64,000 nucleotides of DNA from Globisporangium splendens (GCA_006386115.1 VFIW01000048.1:62001-126000); one strand, 5' to 3'. Numbered from the stretch's first letter, positions 40,608 through 52,137 are shown. Notes: generated by a model not told the origin, from the letters alone. A program made the numbers and translations.

Positions 40608-41867
40608 ATGGCGCCACTGATGCGTGCATGGCGGCGCATGCGGCGGCAGTGCCACGCGGCCGTGCTCAGCGCACTACGCAGCAGCAACAGCAGCGCTTCT
40701 GCAACTGCAATAGCGACTCGCGATGGCAGTGCTGGAATGAAGACGCGACCGCTGAGTGCGCTCTACGGAGCCATCATCGCGACGAAACGCACGCGCGAGA
40801 TGGCGCGCGCGACACGCATCTCGCCGCCAGCGGTGCCCGTGATCAGCGTCGGTAACGTCACGTTCGGCGCGACGGGCAAGACACCGTGTGTACTCTTTCT
40901 CACAGACATGATCCTGCGTCATAGCCGCCTTACGACTGCAAAAGTGCCGATGCTACTGAGTCGGGTACGTGTTTCATACGATACTCCATTGTGTCATGAG
41001 GCGTTAACTAAATGGATCTAATTATGACTATTGTAGGGATATGGCGATGATGAATGGCGGCTCTTCTCGTCCACGTTTCCCGAGTGTAAAGTCGCGATTG
41101 GCTCGGATCGTGTGCGTATTGGTGCGCGAGCTGCACGAGACTTCGACGACACGCTGAGCTGCATTTTGCTCGACGACGGGCTCCAGCAATGGCGCATCCA
41201 CAAAGACCTGGAGATCGTGATGGTCGATGCGCTGCATCCGTTTGGAAACGGCGCTTTGATCCCGCATGGTAATCTCCGCGAGACGCCGCAGGACGCGCTC
41301 GCACGCGCTGATATCGTGATCTTGCATCACGCGAATCTGCTGCCCACACAAGCCGCTTTGGACGCATTACGCAGCGATATACAAGCATACACAAGCACGA
41401 AGGGTGGCCATACTGTGATCGCAACGTCGCAAATGAAAGTGCAAGGCCTGATATCAGTGAGCGAGATTGGGTCTGTGAAGTCAAACGCGTCTTTTAGCTC
41501 CAATTACGACGAGCTCAAGGGCAAATGCGCCTTCATTCTGTGCGGTGTGGGCAATCCGGACTCGGTCAAGCGCGTCGTGGACGCCATGGACTGTTGGAAC
41601 CACGTGCACATGGAGGCCTTCCCGGATCACTACATGTTCACTCAAGCGGACCTGGAAGATATGCAGCAAGAGGTCGCGGCGCTGGCGCAGCGCACGCAGC
41701 GCGACGTCGTTGTCGTGACGACGGAGAAGGACTTTTTCCGCGCCGAGCAGTTGCTGACGATGTTTGCGGCTCAGTGCGATGTCCGTGTGCTGCGGTGCGC
41801 GTTCGAACTCGCAGACAATGCGCATGTCGTTCAACAGCGCGTGCTTGAGGTGCTTGCATCCAAGTAG
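40608..41867 (+). CDS. LPXK: Tetraacyldisaccharide 4'-kinase (LpxK) homologue, probably mitochondrial
   Basis: Exons 40608-40964 and 41037-41867 (72-base intron, GTACGT..TTGTAG) give 395 residues. The first 70 residues are Arg/Ala/Ser-rich with almost no acids (MAPLMRAWRRMRRQCHAAVL), a mitochondrial-type leader. The kinase has the modified P-loop SVGNVTFGATGKTP, the LLSRGYGDDEW region recreated by splicing, LDDGLQQWRI and LVDALHPFGNG-type segment, and a C-terminal FPDHYMF motif typical of LpxK. In bacteria it phosphorylates the lipid A disaccharide at the 4' position. Plants keep a mitochondrial lipid-A-like pathway, and this gene suggests the same here. Its presence predicts LpxA, C, D, B and KdtA genes elsewhere in the genome. 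Confidence 0.93.
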
Positions 41868-42136
41868 AGAGCGACAAATGGATGCAAGCCTACCATAGAG
41901 CCTTTCGCCGACTTTGGAGGTCATCATTTTGCCGTTGTAGATAGAGAGTCGTTGAGAAATAGCCTTCGATATAGCCTTTTTTTGCTGTCACTGTGTCAAC
42001 CAAGTCCTCTTTCAGGAATCAGTCTATATGGAAGGCTGTGACCAGCACCGAGATTCTAACAAACAGGACTCTACAGCAGACTCTTTAGTCTGTTTCATAG
42101 GATTTCTGCTTCAGCTCCATTCATAATCTCCACAGC

Positions 42137-43498
42137 ATGTCAAGCTTCCGCCGCAAGACGCCGAGTGGCGTTGTCTCCAGCGCGCGCTCAGGAGCCGCAG
42201 CTGCGTCTACAGCAGCATCCAATGCTACTGCTAGTAGCACAGACAGCGGTCTCCATAGTGCACCCAGGAGCGCCTCCTTCGCCACTGCGCCGCGGCGTCT
42301 GCTGAGCGGCACGAAGCCGTTCCTGAATGGCCAGACGCTCGTCTCGTCGGGTCATGCGGAACTCGATGCGATTCTCGGTGGCGGGCTGTTGTTGGGAACA
42401 ATCGTGCTGCTGGAGACGCCTCGACATGACGCTGGCGCCGCGTCGCTCGCGCTCGTGGACGACATGCATCGGTACTTCGCAGCGGAGGGCATCGTGTCGC
42501 GCCAGTGTGCGGTGCTGGTCGCCGAGGACGCTTCGGGGTTTGCGCAGCACCAGCTCCCGCTGGAGCTCAGCGTCGCGCAAAAGCAGGTCAAGCAGCAACT
42601 CAAGACAATGGACATTGCCAAAGACAGCAAGGATGCAAGCGCTGCAGAAAGCGATGCGTCGTTGACGATCGCGTGGCAGTACGGCAAGTACCTCGCCGAC
42701 ACGTCCAACCAGCAACAGCAGCGCTTTTGCCACAGCTTTGACCTCTCCAGGCCGATCCACAAAGAGCTGCTGGAAGCGAATCCGCCTGTGTGTGTCGACA
42801 CGCTAGAAGCATTTGTCAAGGTGCAAACAAGCGGCGCGTCGACCTCACAATGCAGCGCTGTGTACGACCAAGTATTGCAGCGCATCGACACCGAGATCCA
42901 GCATCGCAATGCACCAGCAAACGACAATGAAGCACAGGTCGTGCGTGTGTGCATGCGCGAATTGGGGTCGCCGCTGCTTGGTACGCCCAATGCCGCGCAC
43001 ATGCACGCGGTGTTTGCGTTTGTGCGCAAGTTGCGTGCTCTCATCAGCGGGCAGCCCGTTGTGTGTGTGCTCAGTGGCGCGTTGGCGACATTTCCCGTGG
43101 ACTTTGACCATGAGATCCGCCATCTCTGCGACTACGTGCTCGAGTTCAAGTCGTTCATGGGCGAGCAGGACATGCTACCAGCGGAGTTGCAGGAGTTCCA
43201 TGGGCTCATGGACATCCGCAAGCTCGCGCGCGTGCACTCGCTCGCGTGCCATTCCGTGGACGCCATGAAGTACGGCGTCAAGCGCGAGCGACGGAAGCTC
43301 AAGATCGAAAAGTTCCACTTGCCGCCCGAGGGCTCGCGCAGCACGAGCAATAATAATGACGCGGCGACCAGCAGCAATAGCAAAACCTCGAGCCTCGTTG
43401 GGTCATCTTCGTTCAAGAAGAGCTCGACGCACGTGCACAACAGCTCCTGTGGGAGTGGCGGCGCATCGTCGTCCGCGTTCGATCCATTGGCGTTTTAA
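42137..43498 (+). CDS. ELP4: Elongator complex protein 4
   Basis: A single-exon ORF of 453 residues. After a Ser/Ala-rich start comes GTKPFLNGQTLVSSGHAELD and AILGGGLLLGTIVLLE, the RecA-like core entry of ELP4/PAXNEB, which lacks a functional Walker A. Next are the WQYGKYLADT and HSFDLSRPI segments. The C-terminal half has HAVFAFVRKLRALIS and the HDMRKLARVHS-type end (MDIRKLARVHSLACHSVD). The last 60 residues are Ser/Asn-rich. With ELP5 and ELP6 it forms the hexameric ring of Elongator, needed for wobble-uridine modification of tRNA. The start at 42137 lies 18 bases after CTCCATTCATAATC, which resembles the oomycete initiator. The stop is 103 bases from the stop of the opposite-strand channel pseudogene. 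Confidence 0.93.
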   Translation: MSSFRRKTPSGVVSSARSGAAAASTAASNATASSTDSGLHSAPRSASFATAPRRLLSGTKPFLNGQTLVSSGHAELDAILGGGLLLGTIVLLETPRHDAGAASLALVDDMHRYFAAEGIVSRQCAVLVAEDASGFAQHQLPLELSVAQKQVKQQLKTMDIAKDSKDASAAESDASLTIAWQYGKYLADTSNQQQQRFCHSFDLSRPIHKELLEANPPVCVDTLEAFVKVQTSGASTSQCSAVYDQVLQRIDTEIQHRNAPANDNEAQVVRVCMRELGSPLLGTPNAAHMHAVFAFVRKLRALISGQPVVCVLSGALATFPVDFDHEIRHLCDYVLEFKSFMGEQDMLPAELQEFHGLMDIRKLARVHSLACHSVDAMKYGVKRERRKLKIEKFHLPPEGSRSTSNNNDAATSSNSKTSSLVGSSSFKKSSTHVHNSSCGSGGASSSAFDPLAF

Positions 43499-43601
43499 GT
43501 GTATTACGAATGCAAGATGATAGAAGAAAAATTGTAATGGCTGTGCAATTCTAGCGAATGGGAGGGGTGCCAAACTCTTTCCTTTATCTGTGAGAATGTT
43601 G

Positions 43602-46600
43602 TTAGTTGATGGTGGATGCGCTGAATCCACGTTCAAACGTCACCTTCCGCATGGGTGGAACGCTGGTCTCGGCATCTACTGCTCTACTTCCCTTCGCTGT
43701 AGCCGATCCTGTGAACAGCAACGCGCCGCCAGCGTCTTCATCTTCCGACGTCATCGCGAGCCCTGGCGAGTTCGTCGAGTCGAAATTGCGCACAGCATCG
43801 TCGCGTACTCGCAGCGATTCGCTTTCATCGTCTTCATCCACGTCGACTCCGCCATGTCCCCGCGAAGTCTCCACGCCTGCCATTCGCTTCAGGTACGTTC
43901 TCGCCCCTACTCGGCCCTTTGTGATGATCTCTTTAGCTTCAAGCGTATCGAGTTTGTCCAACTGCGCCAGCATCTCCATGGTCGCGCGATAGACGTAGCA
44001 CCGAGGAACGCCTTCTTCCGCGATCCCACTGCCAGCAGTCACCGTCGTCGCCATGCTCTTTTCATCGTCCCCGGCAAATGAGACACCCGGTGCTCTCTGC
44101 TCTGCAGCAGCACCACCACCGCTCGTCGTGAGCGTGTGGAGAAGTGACGAGAGTACCGATGGCGCAGGTTCGGCCGTGGTCCAGTCGAGTTTGTTTTTTG
44201 CTCGATATTCGGGAAAATCTCTCAATAGCTCTTCATATGGATCGTGGTCTAAGCGATACAACTCCGAGATCGTGAGCGAGATGCATGTTTCGTGACGCGG
44301 GAGTCCGTAGAGCAGTGGGAGCTCGCCGAAAAACTCGCCTTTCTCCTTCGTCACTTCGTATTTGTCTTGCTTTACGAGCACACGGCCGTGGGAAATAAAG
44401 TACATGCTGCGGTCGACGTCGCCGCGAATCACGACTTCTTCACTCTCCGAGCAGATCACAAACGTGAGCCTCACGAGCAACGCGCGCAGGAAATGTACAT
44501 CAAGCGCATGAAAAATCGACACTTTCCACGCGAACCGATGCAGCGTCGCGTACACAACGTCTTCCTGCAACGTGCGCGAAATCGTCGCGATCGCGTCAAA
44601 TTCTTCTTCGCCTCGGCGCCGCCGCCAGATACTCGCGTAATATTGCTTGACTTGCTTCTTCAGTCCCTTCGGGACTTCGTTGAGCACCAAGTAGTGCTGC
44701 AATTCAGACAAGTTTTGCTCGAAGACTGCTTTCCGGCGCGAGTGGAACTCCTGCATCTCGCCGTGTGCACCCACGAGCGTGCCGTAGATGTAGATCGACC
44801 ACAAAATGACTCCCATCTCGATAAAGAGCTCGATAAGATTTGTGGACACGATGTCCCCGTAGAAAAGCGTCGTGATCGACCCGATCGCGAAGTGCATCGC
44901 ACGGAAATACTTGCGCGTTAGCGATATGTGCGCAAGATCCACGGCTCCAGAATGCTCCGACGAATGTGACGATCCACTCACTGATACTGGCATCCCAGAG
45001 GTCGAAAGCCACGAATAGGAGTACACGTGGTATGCTTTTTCACTTGCTGCAAACCAGGTGCATGCGATGTAGTGGCCCATCATGAGATACGACGCCAGGG
45101 ACCGCATGAAATACATAAATGCTTCGGGGATGCGCACTTTCACGTCGTACACGACGTACTGGACGAGACTCTCGGAGAGCGCCTCGATTCGAGCGGCATA
45201 CAGGAACTTGTTGAGGCGTAGAAAGCTCAGGTGCTTCCATGTTTCAGGATACTCCATCGTTGAGAGGGGCAGATCCAATCCAAAGACAACCAAGTCAAGC
45301 GGGAACACCGCGACGATGTCGCTTCGAAACGCTCCGTCGAAGACCACTGATCGAGTCAGGGAGAGCCCCGACACAAATGCGGATTTGCCCTTCGCGCTCA
45401 CAAGGATCTTTCGCTCGTAATGGATCGACTGGCGCACTCTCTTGATCAGGTGTAAGCAGCACAAAACATCGAAGAAGTACTCGAGAATAGACCATCCACG
45501 GAGAGAAGCTGACACCAGCTCGACAACTCCGATAATTCACCGACGATATGTCCCATCACGAACGTACAGCACAAGCACATCAAGGTTGCCCAAATAGTGC
45601 CTAGCACTCCGCGCGGGACAATTTCACAAGAGCCTACGAGCGTCAGTGTCGTCGTGGCCCAATAGAACGACCGGATATAAAGTGAACCCGTCGAGTGGTG
45701 GTACACATGAAGCAAATGGTTTGTCTCGAGCCAACACGTTCCGCTGTTTGCACACTCATATTCGGATATCCAGAAGAAGATGCACGCGGCATAATGTGCA
45801 ATCAGCAGGAGGGAGAAGAGCAGCTTCAACGGACTCAGGTACGACGATACATTCTGTGACGCAAACGCTTGCTGGATCTGAATAATCATGTCGTCGAGGT
45901 ACGTCCACAGGTCACAGCAACGGATGAGACGTGGCAGACGGCACATACTTGAAGCAAACGATCGGTGATGATCAATGACGTATAACGGCAAGGAGGCCAC
46001 GAGATCCAACTTGAGGCGGTTGCTTTTGCGGTACCAAGCGTTGATTGCTTTGCGCTCGACGAGATTTTCTAAGCCGACTTCCTCACATCCGAAGTAATAC
46101 AGCCTCAGGTATACATCCATCACAAAAAAGATATCGCAGATGATATCAGCGATCCACATCGCCGTGAACATTCCACTAGAAAAGCGCGCATGCGAGTGGA
46201 ACGCGATGCGAAAGATGGTCACGAATGCGTTATAGATGTTGCAAAACGTCAGAATGATTTTCCATACGCTCTGGATGTTGGCTTGGACAGTGTCGGGATC
46301 ACGCGTGCGGTGGTTGCTACTCGATGCGCTGCTTCCTCCACGACCGTGAGTAATCACGTCGCTTATGTGGATGCTGTCTTTTTGATAAAACATTGAGGTT
46401 GTTGCAAGGGCATGAGGCTGAAGCTTGAGATATTCCAAGTTCCGAGCGATTTTTCTTCGCCGCGACATGTCATCTGCCCAGCTCTGGCTTGCCTCGCTGA
46501 TTATGTCATTTATATCATCCGCAAACTTGCGCTGGACGGCATCAAACTGATCTCTTGTCATCACTGACGCATGGATAAGCGATACTGCAGTCAGCGTGGT

Positions 46601-49034
46601 TGAATGGGATCGCTTTAACAGGAACTCGTTCACTCCTTAGCAGTCGCCGTCATGAAGAGCTCCGACCGGGACTTTCTTTGACTGAAAAAACATATTCACC
46701 TTGCCGTGCAGTATAACAATAAACTCCTTGCAGGTGTCGCCTTCAAAGACGAATGTTTCACCATTTTGGTACGTCCGATGCCGAAATTTGCCGGTCACCT
46801 CGTCTAGGAATTCTCTGCTTGCTGAACCAAACAGGGTCACGCATTTCGTTGCCTCGGAATGCAGGAGTGACGATATTTGATAGCAGAGCTGATCGGGTAA
46901 GTGGGACAAAAGCTGGGATTCGTATGCTTTTTTCCTTCCGGTGAACTGGTGGTGGTAGAACCGACGGATTTCGGTTCGCAACTTCTCTGAGATTCGCAAA
47001 TGCTCCATGACGTTGTTGATAGTATTCAGTTTTTCAACGTGATGGTGCTGGTTTGCCATCAGATTTGAAATCGTGCTCGACATGGCGCCAACGACACCAA
47101 AATTGATGATGCCTCCGATAAAAACCCACAACGCTGCAAAGTAGCTCTCTGCGGTGGAGAACGCAACGATATCTCCGTAACCCACTGCAGTGAGTGCAAC
47201 CGCAGCCCAGTAAAGCGATCGAAGATACGCGAAAGACGCTTTGTAGATTGAGTCTTTGTCTTCGATAGGGAAGGTCGATCCAATGTGGCCATAACAGTCA
47301 AAGCGAACCCAGGAGCAGTTTTGAAAATGGGTCGCCATGTGCAGGCACTCTGCCCTCGTAATCTCACTCGACGCCACTACTTCGCTTCCATTCCATGATA
47401 GAGGTACCCATGCCATGGCGAACCATAGACACCCCGTCATGTGAAGTGAGAGGGTAACACCAAGTAACAATGACATCACAAGCTGGAATTTGGAGCTCAT
47501 GCCGTAGTAATCGCCCAAATCCTGGATCAAATCAAGCAGATAGCGCAACCGGCATAACCTGCTGACACGAAAACCCCACGAGAAATCTTCAGCTGCACCT
47601 TGTATTGGCTCCATGATCAGCCCAATCGGTGTTGCTGCAAAAAGGTCGAGATAAAACCCATTTGCTTTGTACGCGGCAAAAATCATCTCCGAGTCAACCA
47701 CGTTCAGCATGGCAGTCGGATCCAAGTAGGCGAAAAACCGAGCACGGAGAATCAAATCAGCTATGAAAAACAGCTCGACGAGAAGCGTCGCTGCGTACCG
47801 GAGACCGATTTCTTGTTCCACGAGAAAATTTTGCTGTGCATTGTGATTTGAAATGAAGACGATGTAATACGGTACTTCAAAGGCAACAAAGATGATGCAA
47901 AGAAACCTTGGAAAATCCCAACGTACGCGGAAAGTTGAACTGGGTAGACGCCAAGCAGTTCCCAAATGCGAAAACTCAGAGCCGCTGCTTCCACTCGAGC
48001 TTCCACCACCATCAGCACCACCACCTCGCAAGCCCAACAGCTTTATTGTTTTTCGCAGTTGCGTCGAGTACCTTTCAAAAATGGCTGCCATTCGACTGTA
48101 AGCAACGTCCTGTCTTCCTCGATAAAAATACGCGATGGCGGAGTCAAATTTTGTTTTTCAAGAATGTGCAGTTCGCAAAACGTTTTCGCCATAGCCTTCT
48201 CTTCGCACTTTTCAGGAAAAAGGAGACAGCAGTCCGCAAAGAAGTCGCCCGTCTGGCATTCCTTGGCTCCGGAGCCATCAAACGCCGATAAAACAACGGT
48301 GCCCCGAATGACAAAAAACATCTTGGCGTTAATTTTCGGCTCGATGATTGAGTCACATGGCGAATAAACTTGATGCACGAGAGCCAGTGCCAAATGATTG
48401 ATGAACTCGACGCTCTCTTTCATCAGGAAGCAAACTTGCTTGATCCGGCTCGCTTTCAATGTGTACACCACCTTCGGCTGCAATGTCTTGGCATCAAACG
48501 AAGCGCTTCTTCACTGTCCAAGGAATGGTGAGCATTCCATGCGTAGCTGAAATAATCCATGACTTTTCTTCGGACGATTCGGGGGATGTTTTGAGATTTC
48601 ATGCACTCGCGCGCGTTGTCAACATGGGACGTAAAAGATGCGTGTCGGGAGTTACGATACCGAAAGATGAACTGGAATGTGGCCAGAATAGATGTGCTGA
48701 GTAATGCACCAACAACTTGGACAACAATTGCATACACGGTCTCAGCATCAGACACAGGGGTAACATCGTCGTAGCCAAGCAGAACTATTGTACGCGAAGC
48801 CCAGTACAACGACCTGGCGTATTTTCGCGCCAGAGTACCTCCTGGCAGCCTGTCACGAATCACCCAACTCGTTTCTTCTTCCGTGTCGCAAAACTCAAAG
48901 AATACACCGCATTGCGCATGCGCGATGAGCATGCACCCGCAGGCAAACCAATGAGCCAGTGTCGCGCCAAGTCCAACTCTTTTCAGGAGTCCTGAAATCG
49001 CTCCTTGTTGTAGTTCGGAAGCTACCCGATTCAT
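43602..49034 (-). pseudogene. Decayed four-repeat cyclic-nucleotide-type channel, paralogue of the gene at 4407-9381
   Basis: Segments on one strand encode parts of four channel repeats in order. Repeat 1 begins only at S5 (49034) with filter LLGYDD. Repeat 2 (about 48140-46640) has filter AVGYGD. Repeat 3 (46636 to about 45520) has filter TLVGS like repeat 3 of the other copy. Repeat 4 (about 45515-43602) has filter TLFYGD and a near-consensus cyclic-nucleotide cassette (GEFFGELPLLYGLPRHET). Lesions: a frameshift near 48497; a second near 48150 in an A-rich run; an in-frame TAA at 46637-46639 where the other gene has Tyr in DGDCYG; and a frame change near 45515 where the repeat 3 binding domain and repeat 4 S1 are missing. 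The intron of the other gene is absent here. Repeat 4 alone is a 637-codon open frame and could still be translated. Confidence 0.87.
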
Positions 49035-49962
49035 CTATCAAACGTGCTGTAGTTCTCCGCTTCTCTGGTCTTCGTGGTGGCGGGCTTGCTCGTCGTGTCG
49101 ATCAGCTTTGACGTACGACTGCTAGCCCCTCTTCCGAATGGAAAGTCACTGCAGCGGTTGGTTTCTCGCAGCGATGCCTGCTGATCTGCTGATCTCGTAC
49201 AAAAATATGATTCTCTCACACAGCGAGTCGTTTCACGTGTCGTTTCGCCTTTTACTTCTTTGTGTGCGCCTCTGTCTTGTGTCTTGTGCGTTTGCGTAAG
49301 TCTTGAGCCCTTTTCAGCGACGCACACGTCTCGCACTGGCCAAAGAAAAAGAAAAACCAATAGGTGGGCTGGCAGTGATTAGAAATTCGGGATTAATCTC
49401 GGCGCTGGAATAAAATGTAACGCACATACCCACGCGCACGTATTGCTAGCTGTACGCGGGTACGGCGGCACACTCACATGTCTGTACGCTCGTACGTTCT
49501 CCAAGCAGACCACGCGAGAGAAACGCGGACGGTTAACAGGACGGAAGGGCGACTTGCGTGGGACGAAGAAAATGCCGAAATGCGGAATGGACCTGTGGTC
49601 TTGAAGTTGAAGTTGGTTTTATTGCATACGCCAGATTTATAAGTCCAGTTGAGCACCACAGCAAGAACAACCAAGCTTGCTCTTTGATGGAGTGGCGAGC
49701 GCAAAGCGTAGCGAATCAGTAAAAGGATTGCATCGTAGGCAAGTGTGCGTTGTTGCGGTATGTGAGATCCAATCGCGGGCGTCCATGCGCGCCTCATAAA
49801 TGCAGGCGAGTGTGAACAACTTGCTCATTGCTTCATGTGTTAAGTGCGCTTTGTACCCGGTGTTTGCGCATTTGCGTACTTATAGGCGCTCATCTTCAAA
49901 GAGAACATGATAGGGAAGAAGAGTTCACATATCGAGAGCAGCGCCAAGACTGACAGAGAATA
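49035..49962. other. Region between the channel pseudogene and the CocE gene
   Basis: No gene is seen. The S1-S4 part of channel repeat 1 would be expected here if the paralogue were complete, but I find no trace of it. GCTCATTGCTTCATGTG near 49824, about 140 bases before the CocE start, resembles the oomycete initiator. Confidence 0.55.
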
Positions 49963-52137
49963 ATGCAGCTCCATGAGGTGCAGATCCGCGACAGCGTGTG
50001 GATCCCGATCGACGTGACGGTCAAGCTATCCGCGAAGCTGTGGATCCCCAAGCCCCTCAGTAACGGCGCGACCGACCGGTTCTCCGTGATCCTCGAGTAC
50101 CTGCCGTACCGGAAGACCGATTGGACGTCGCCGCGCGATGCACGCAACCACACGTGGATGGCGCAACGCGGGTTCGCGGTTGCGCGCGTGGATATGCGCG
50201 GCAGCGGCAACTCGTCTGGGTACGATGCGGGCGAGTACACGAAGGAAGAGCTCGCGGACGGCGTGGTCGTGATCGACTGGCTCGCGAAGCAGGACTGGTG
50301 CACGGGCAGCGTCGGTGTGTTTGGGAAAAGCTGGGGCGGCTTCAACGGGCTCCAGCTCGCTGCCATGGCGCCGCCTGCACTCAAGGGTGTCGTGTCGCTT
50401 TACTCGATTGATGACCGGTACGCGGACGACGTGCATTACATGGGCGGTGCCGTGATGGGCTCGGAAGCATTGAGTTGGGCGTCTGTGATGTTTGCGTGGA
50501 ATGCACGACCGCCTGTTCCCGAAGCCATCGGTGACGAACAGCAATGGAAGGGCTTTTGGAGAGACCGACTCGAGCACCACCACCCGTGGCTCCACGATTG
50601 GCTGTCGCATCAGTCGAGAGATTCCTTCTGGGAGCATGGCTCGATCAGTGAATCGTACGAGTCCGTGAAATGCCCTGTGCTCGTGATCGGAGGGTGGGCA
50701 GACGGATACCATAATGGCGTGCAACGCATGATGTCGTCGATGAAGAACTGTTTCCGGAAAGGCGTCATCGGTCCATGGAGCCACGATTGGCCCAATGTTG
50801 CGACCCCAGGACCTCAAGTCGGCTTCTTGGAGATGTGCCGTCAATGGTGGGAGCATTCACTCAATGGAGTGGAGAACGAGATCAAAGACTACCCGGATCT
50901 GCAGTTGTATGTGAAAGATGCCATTGAAGATGTGTCGCCTCAGATCGTCGAGTATCCTGGGAAATGGATTGGTGTCCAGGACGCGAGCCATTTGCATCAG
51001 AAGTACACCACTTTCTACTGCAGACCTCAAGGAGTGCTCGATGCGGGCTTTGAATCGTCAAGTTGTGAGCAAGCCATTCAAACTCAGAGCTTGCAGGGAG
51101 CTTGGAGCGGCGAGTGGCTCTCCTTTGGCGGGCCAGATATGCCTGGCAACCAAGCGAACGACGACAGCTTGGCAACGACGTGGAAAACTATGGAGTTGAC
51201 CGGCAACATTCAAATTGTGGGATACCCAGAGGTGAGTCTGGTCATCAAGTCAGGTCACGCGCAAGCACTGATCACAGCTCGATTGTGTGACGTGTCTCCA
51301 TCTGGCAAGTCAACTCTCATCTCGAGGGGAGTTCTCAACTTGAGTCATCGCAACGGCCACCACCCTTCGGTGCTCGAGCTAATGCCAGTCGACGAGTACA
51401 TCCGTGTGACGTGGAAGCTGAACTATTGCGCCTACAACGTGCCAGTCGGCCACAAGGTACTGCTTGCCGTGACTCCTCACTACTGGCCGCTGATTTGGCC
51501 CTCGCCGGAGCCTACGCAATTCACGGTGACGTTCGTTCAAGAGAACACCGTCAGATTGCCAATTCTGGATCATACTTTGACGATTGCGTCACCTTGTCCA
51601 GTCGATACGTATCCGCTTGACAGGGGAACGTCCACGAGAGCGATCACGCTTCAGGAGCCTGCTCCACTCGAGCGAAAGCTGTCGGTGCTTCTCTCTGAAG
51701 TCAACCCATCGAGCCCGCGTCAGCAAGAGCTGGTGATCAAAGAGGACGAAGGCAAGTCGCTACTCGTTGACGAGGGCATTGTCATGGAAGAAAGTGCGGT
51801 GAAGACGTACTCGATCGATCTCAACTGCAAGCACCCGCAAGTGCACATAACCAGAACACTCACGTACGAGAAATTGGATCCCGAGGCGCATTGCAAGCTG
51901 CTGAGTGAAAATCGCGCAGCAGTCCTGGAAGCCACGGACGATGGCCACGAGAAAGTGGAGCGTGTGGGTTTCGCTGAGCACGACGCGATCCCATGGAAGG
52001 CGACGGTGACGACGAACAGCTCGATGAAGTGTGATGCTGACTCGTTCTTCCTCGACGATCATCTTGTCGTGCATCTGAACGACGCTGTCTTCTTCGAAAA
52101 GACCTGGCAAAAGCAAATCAAGCGAGAGTTTGTGTGA
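49963..52137 (+). CDS. CocE/NonD-type serine hydrolase (X-Pro dipeptidyl-peptidase S15 family)
   Basis: A single-exon ORF of 724 residues. The alpha/beta-hydrolase domain covers about 1-310: VWIPIDVTVKLSAKLWIP, LEYLPYRK, DMRGSGNS, nucleophile elbow GKSWGG (Ser near residue 127), IGGWADGY (catalytic Asp) and GPWSHDWP (catalytic His). The C-terminal jelly-roll of the family follows (DMPGNQANDDSLATTWKT, VSPSGKSTLISRGVLN, VGHKVLLAV). An additional 170 residues at the end (from about 555) look like a separate beta-rich extension. Such enzymes hydrolyse esters or X-Pro peptides; the substrate cannot be deduced. No signal peptide is seen, so it is probably cytosolic. The family is mainly bacterial. 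Confidence 0.92.
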   Translation: MQLHEVQIRDSVWIPIDVTVKLSAKLWIPKPLSNGATDRFSVILEYLPYRKTDWTSPRDARNHTWMAQRGFAVARVDMRGSGNSSGYDAGEYTKEELADGVVVIDWLAKQDWCTGSVGVFGKSWGGFNGLQLAAMAPPALKGVVSLYSIDDRYADDVHYMGGAVMGSEALSWASVMFAWNARPPVPEAIGDEQQWKGFWRDRLEHHHPWLHDWLSHQSRDSFWEHGSISESYESVKCPVLVIGGWADGYHNGVQRMMSSMKNCFRKGVIGPWSHDWPNVATPGPQVGFLEMCRQWWEHSLNGVENEIKDYPDLQLYVKDAIEDVSPQIVEYPGKWIGVQDASHLHQKYTTFYCRPQGVLDAGFESSSCEQAIQTQSLQGAWSGEWLSFGGPDMPGNQANDDSLATTWKTMELTGNIQIVGYPEVSLVIKSGHAQALITARLCDVSPSGKSTLISRGVLNLSHRNGHHPSVLELMPVDEYIRVTWKLNYCAYNVPVGHKVLLAVTPHYWPLIWPSPEPTQFTVTFVQENTVRLPILDHTLTIASPCPVDTYPLDRGTSTRAITLQEPAPLERKLSVLLSEVNPSSPRQQELVIKEDEGKSLLVDEGIVMEESAVKTYSIDLNCKHPQVHITRTLTYEKLDPEAHCKLLSENRAAVLEATDDGHEKVERVGFAEHDAIPWKATVTTNSSMKCDADSFFLDDHLVVHLNDAVFFEKTWQKQIKREFV

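Noticed and set aside
45446..46633. Separate functional channel gene starting at 46633
   Set aside because: The sequence before and after the stop at 46637 is continuous with repeat 2 to 3 of the other copy, so this is the continuation of one decayed gene.
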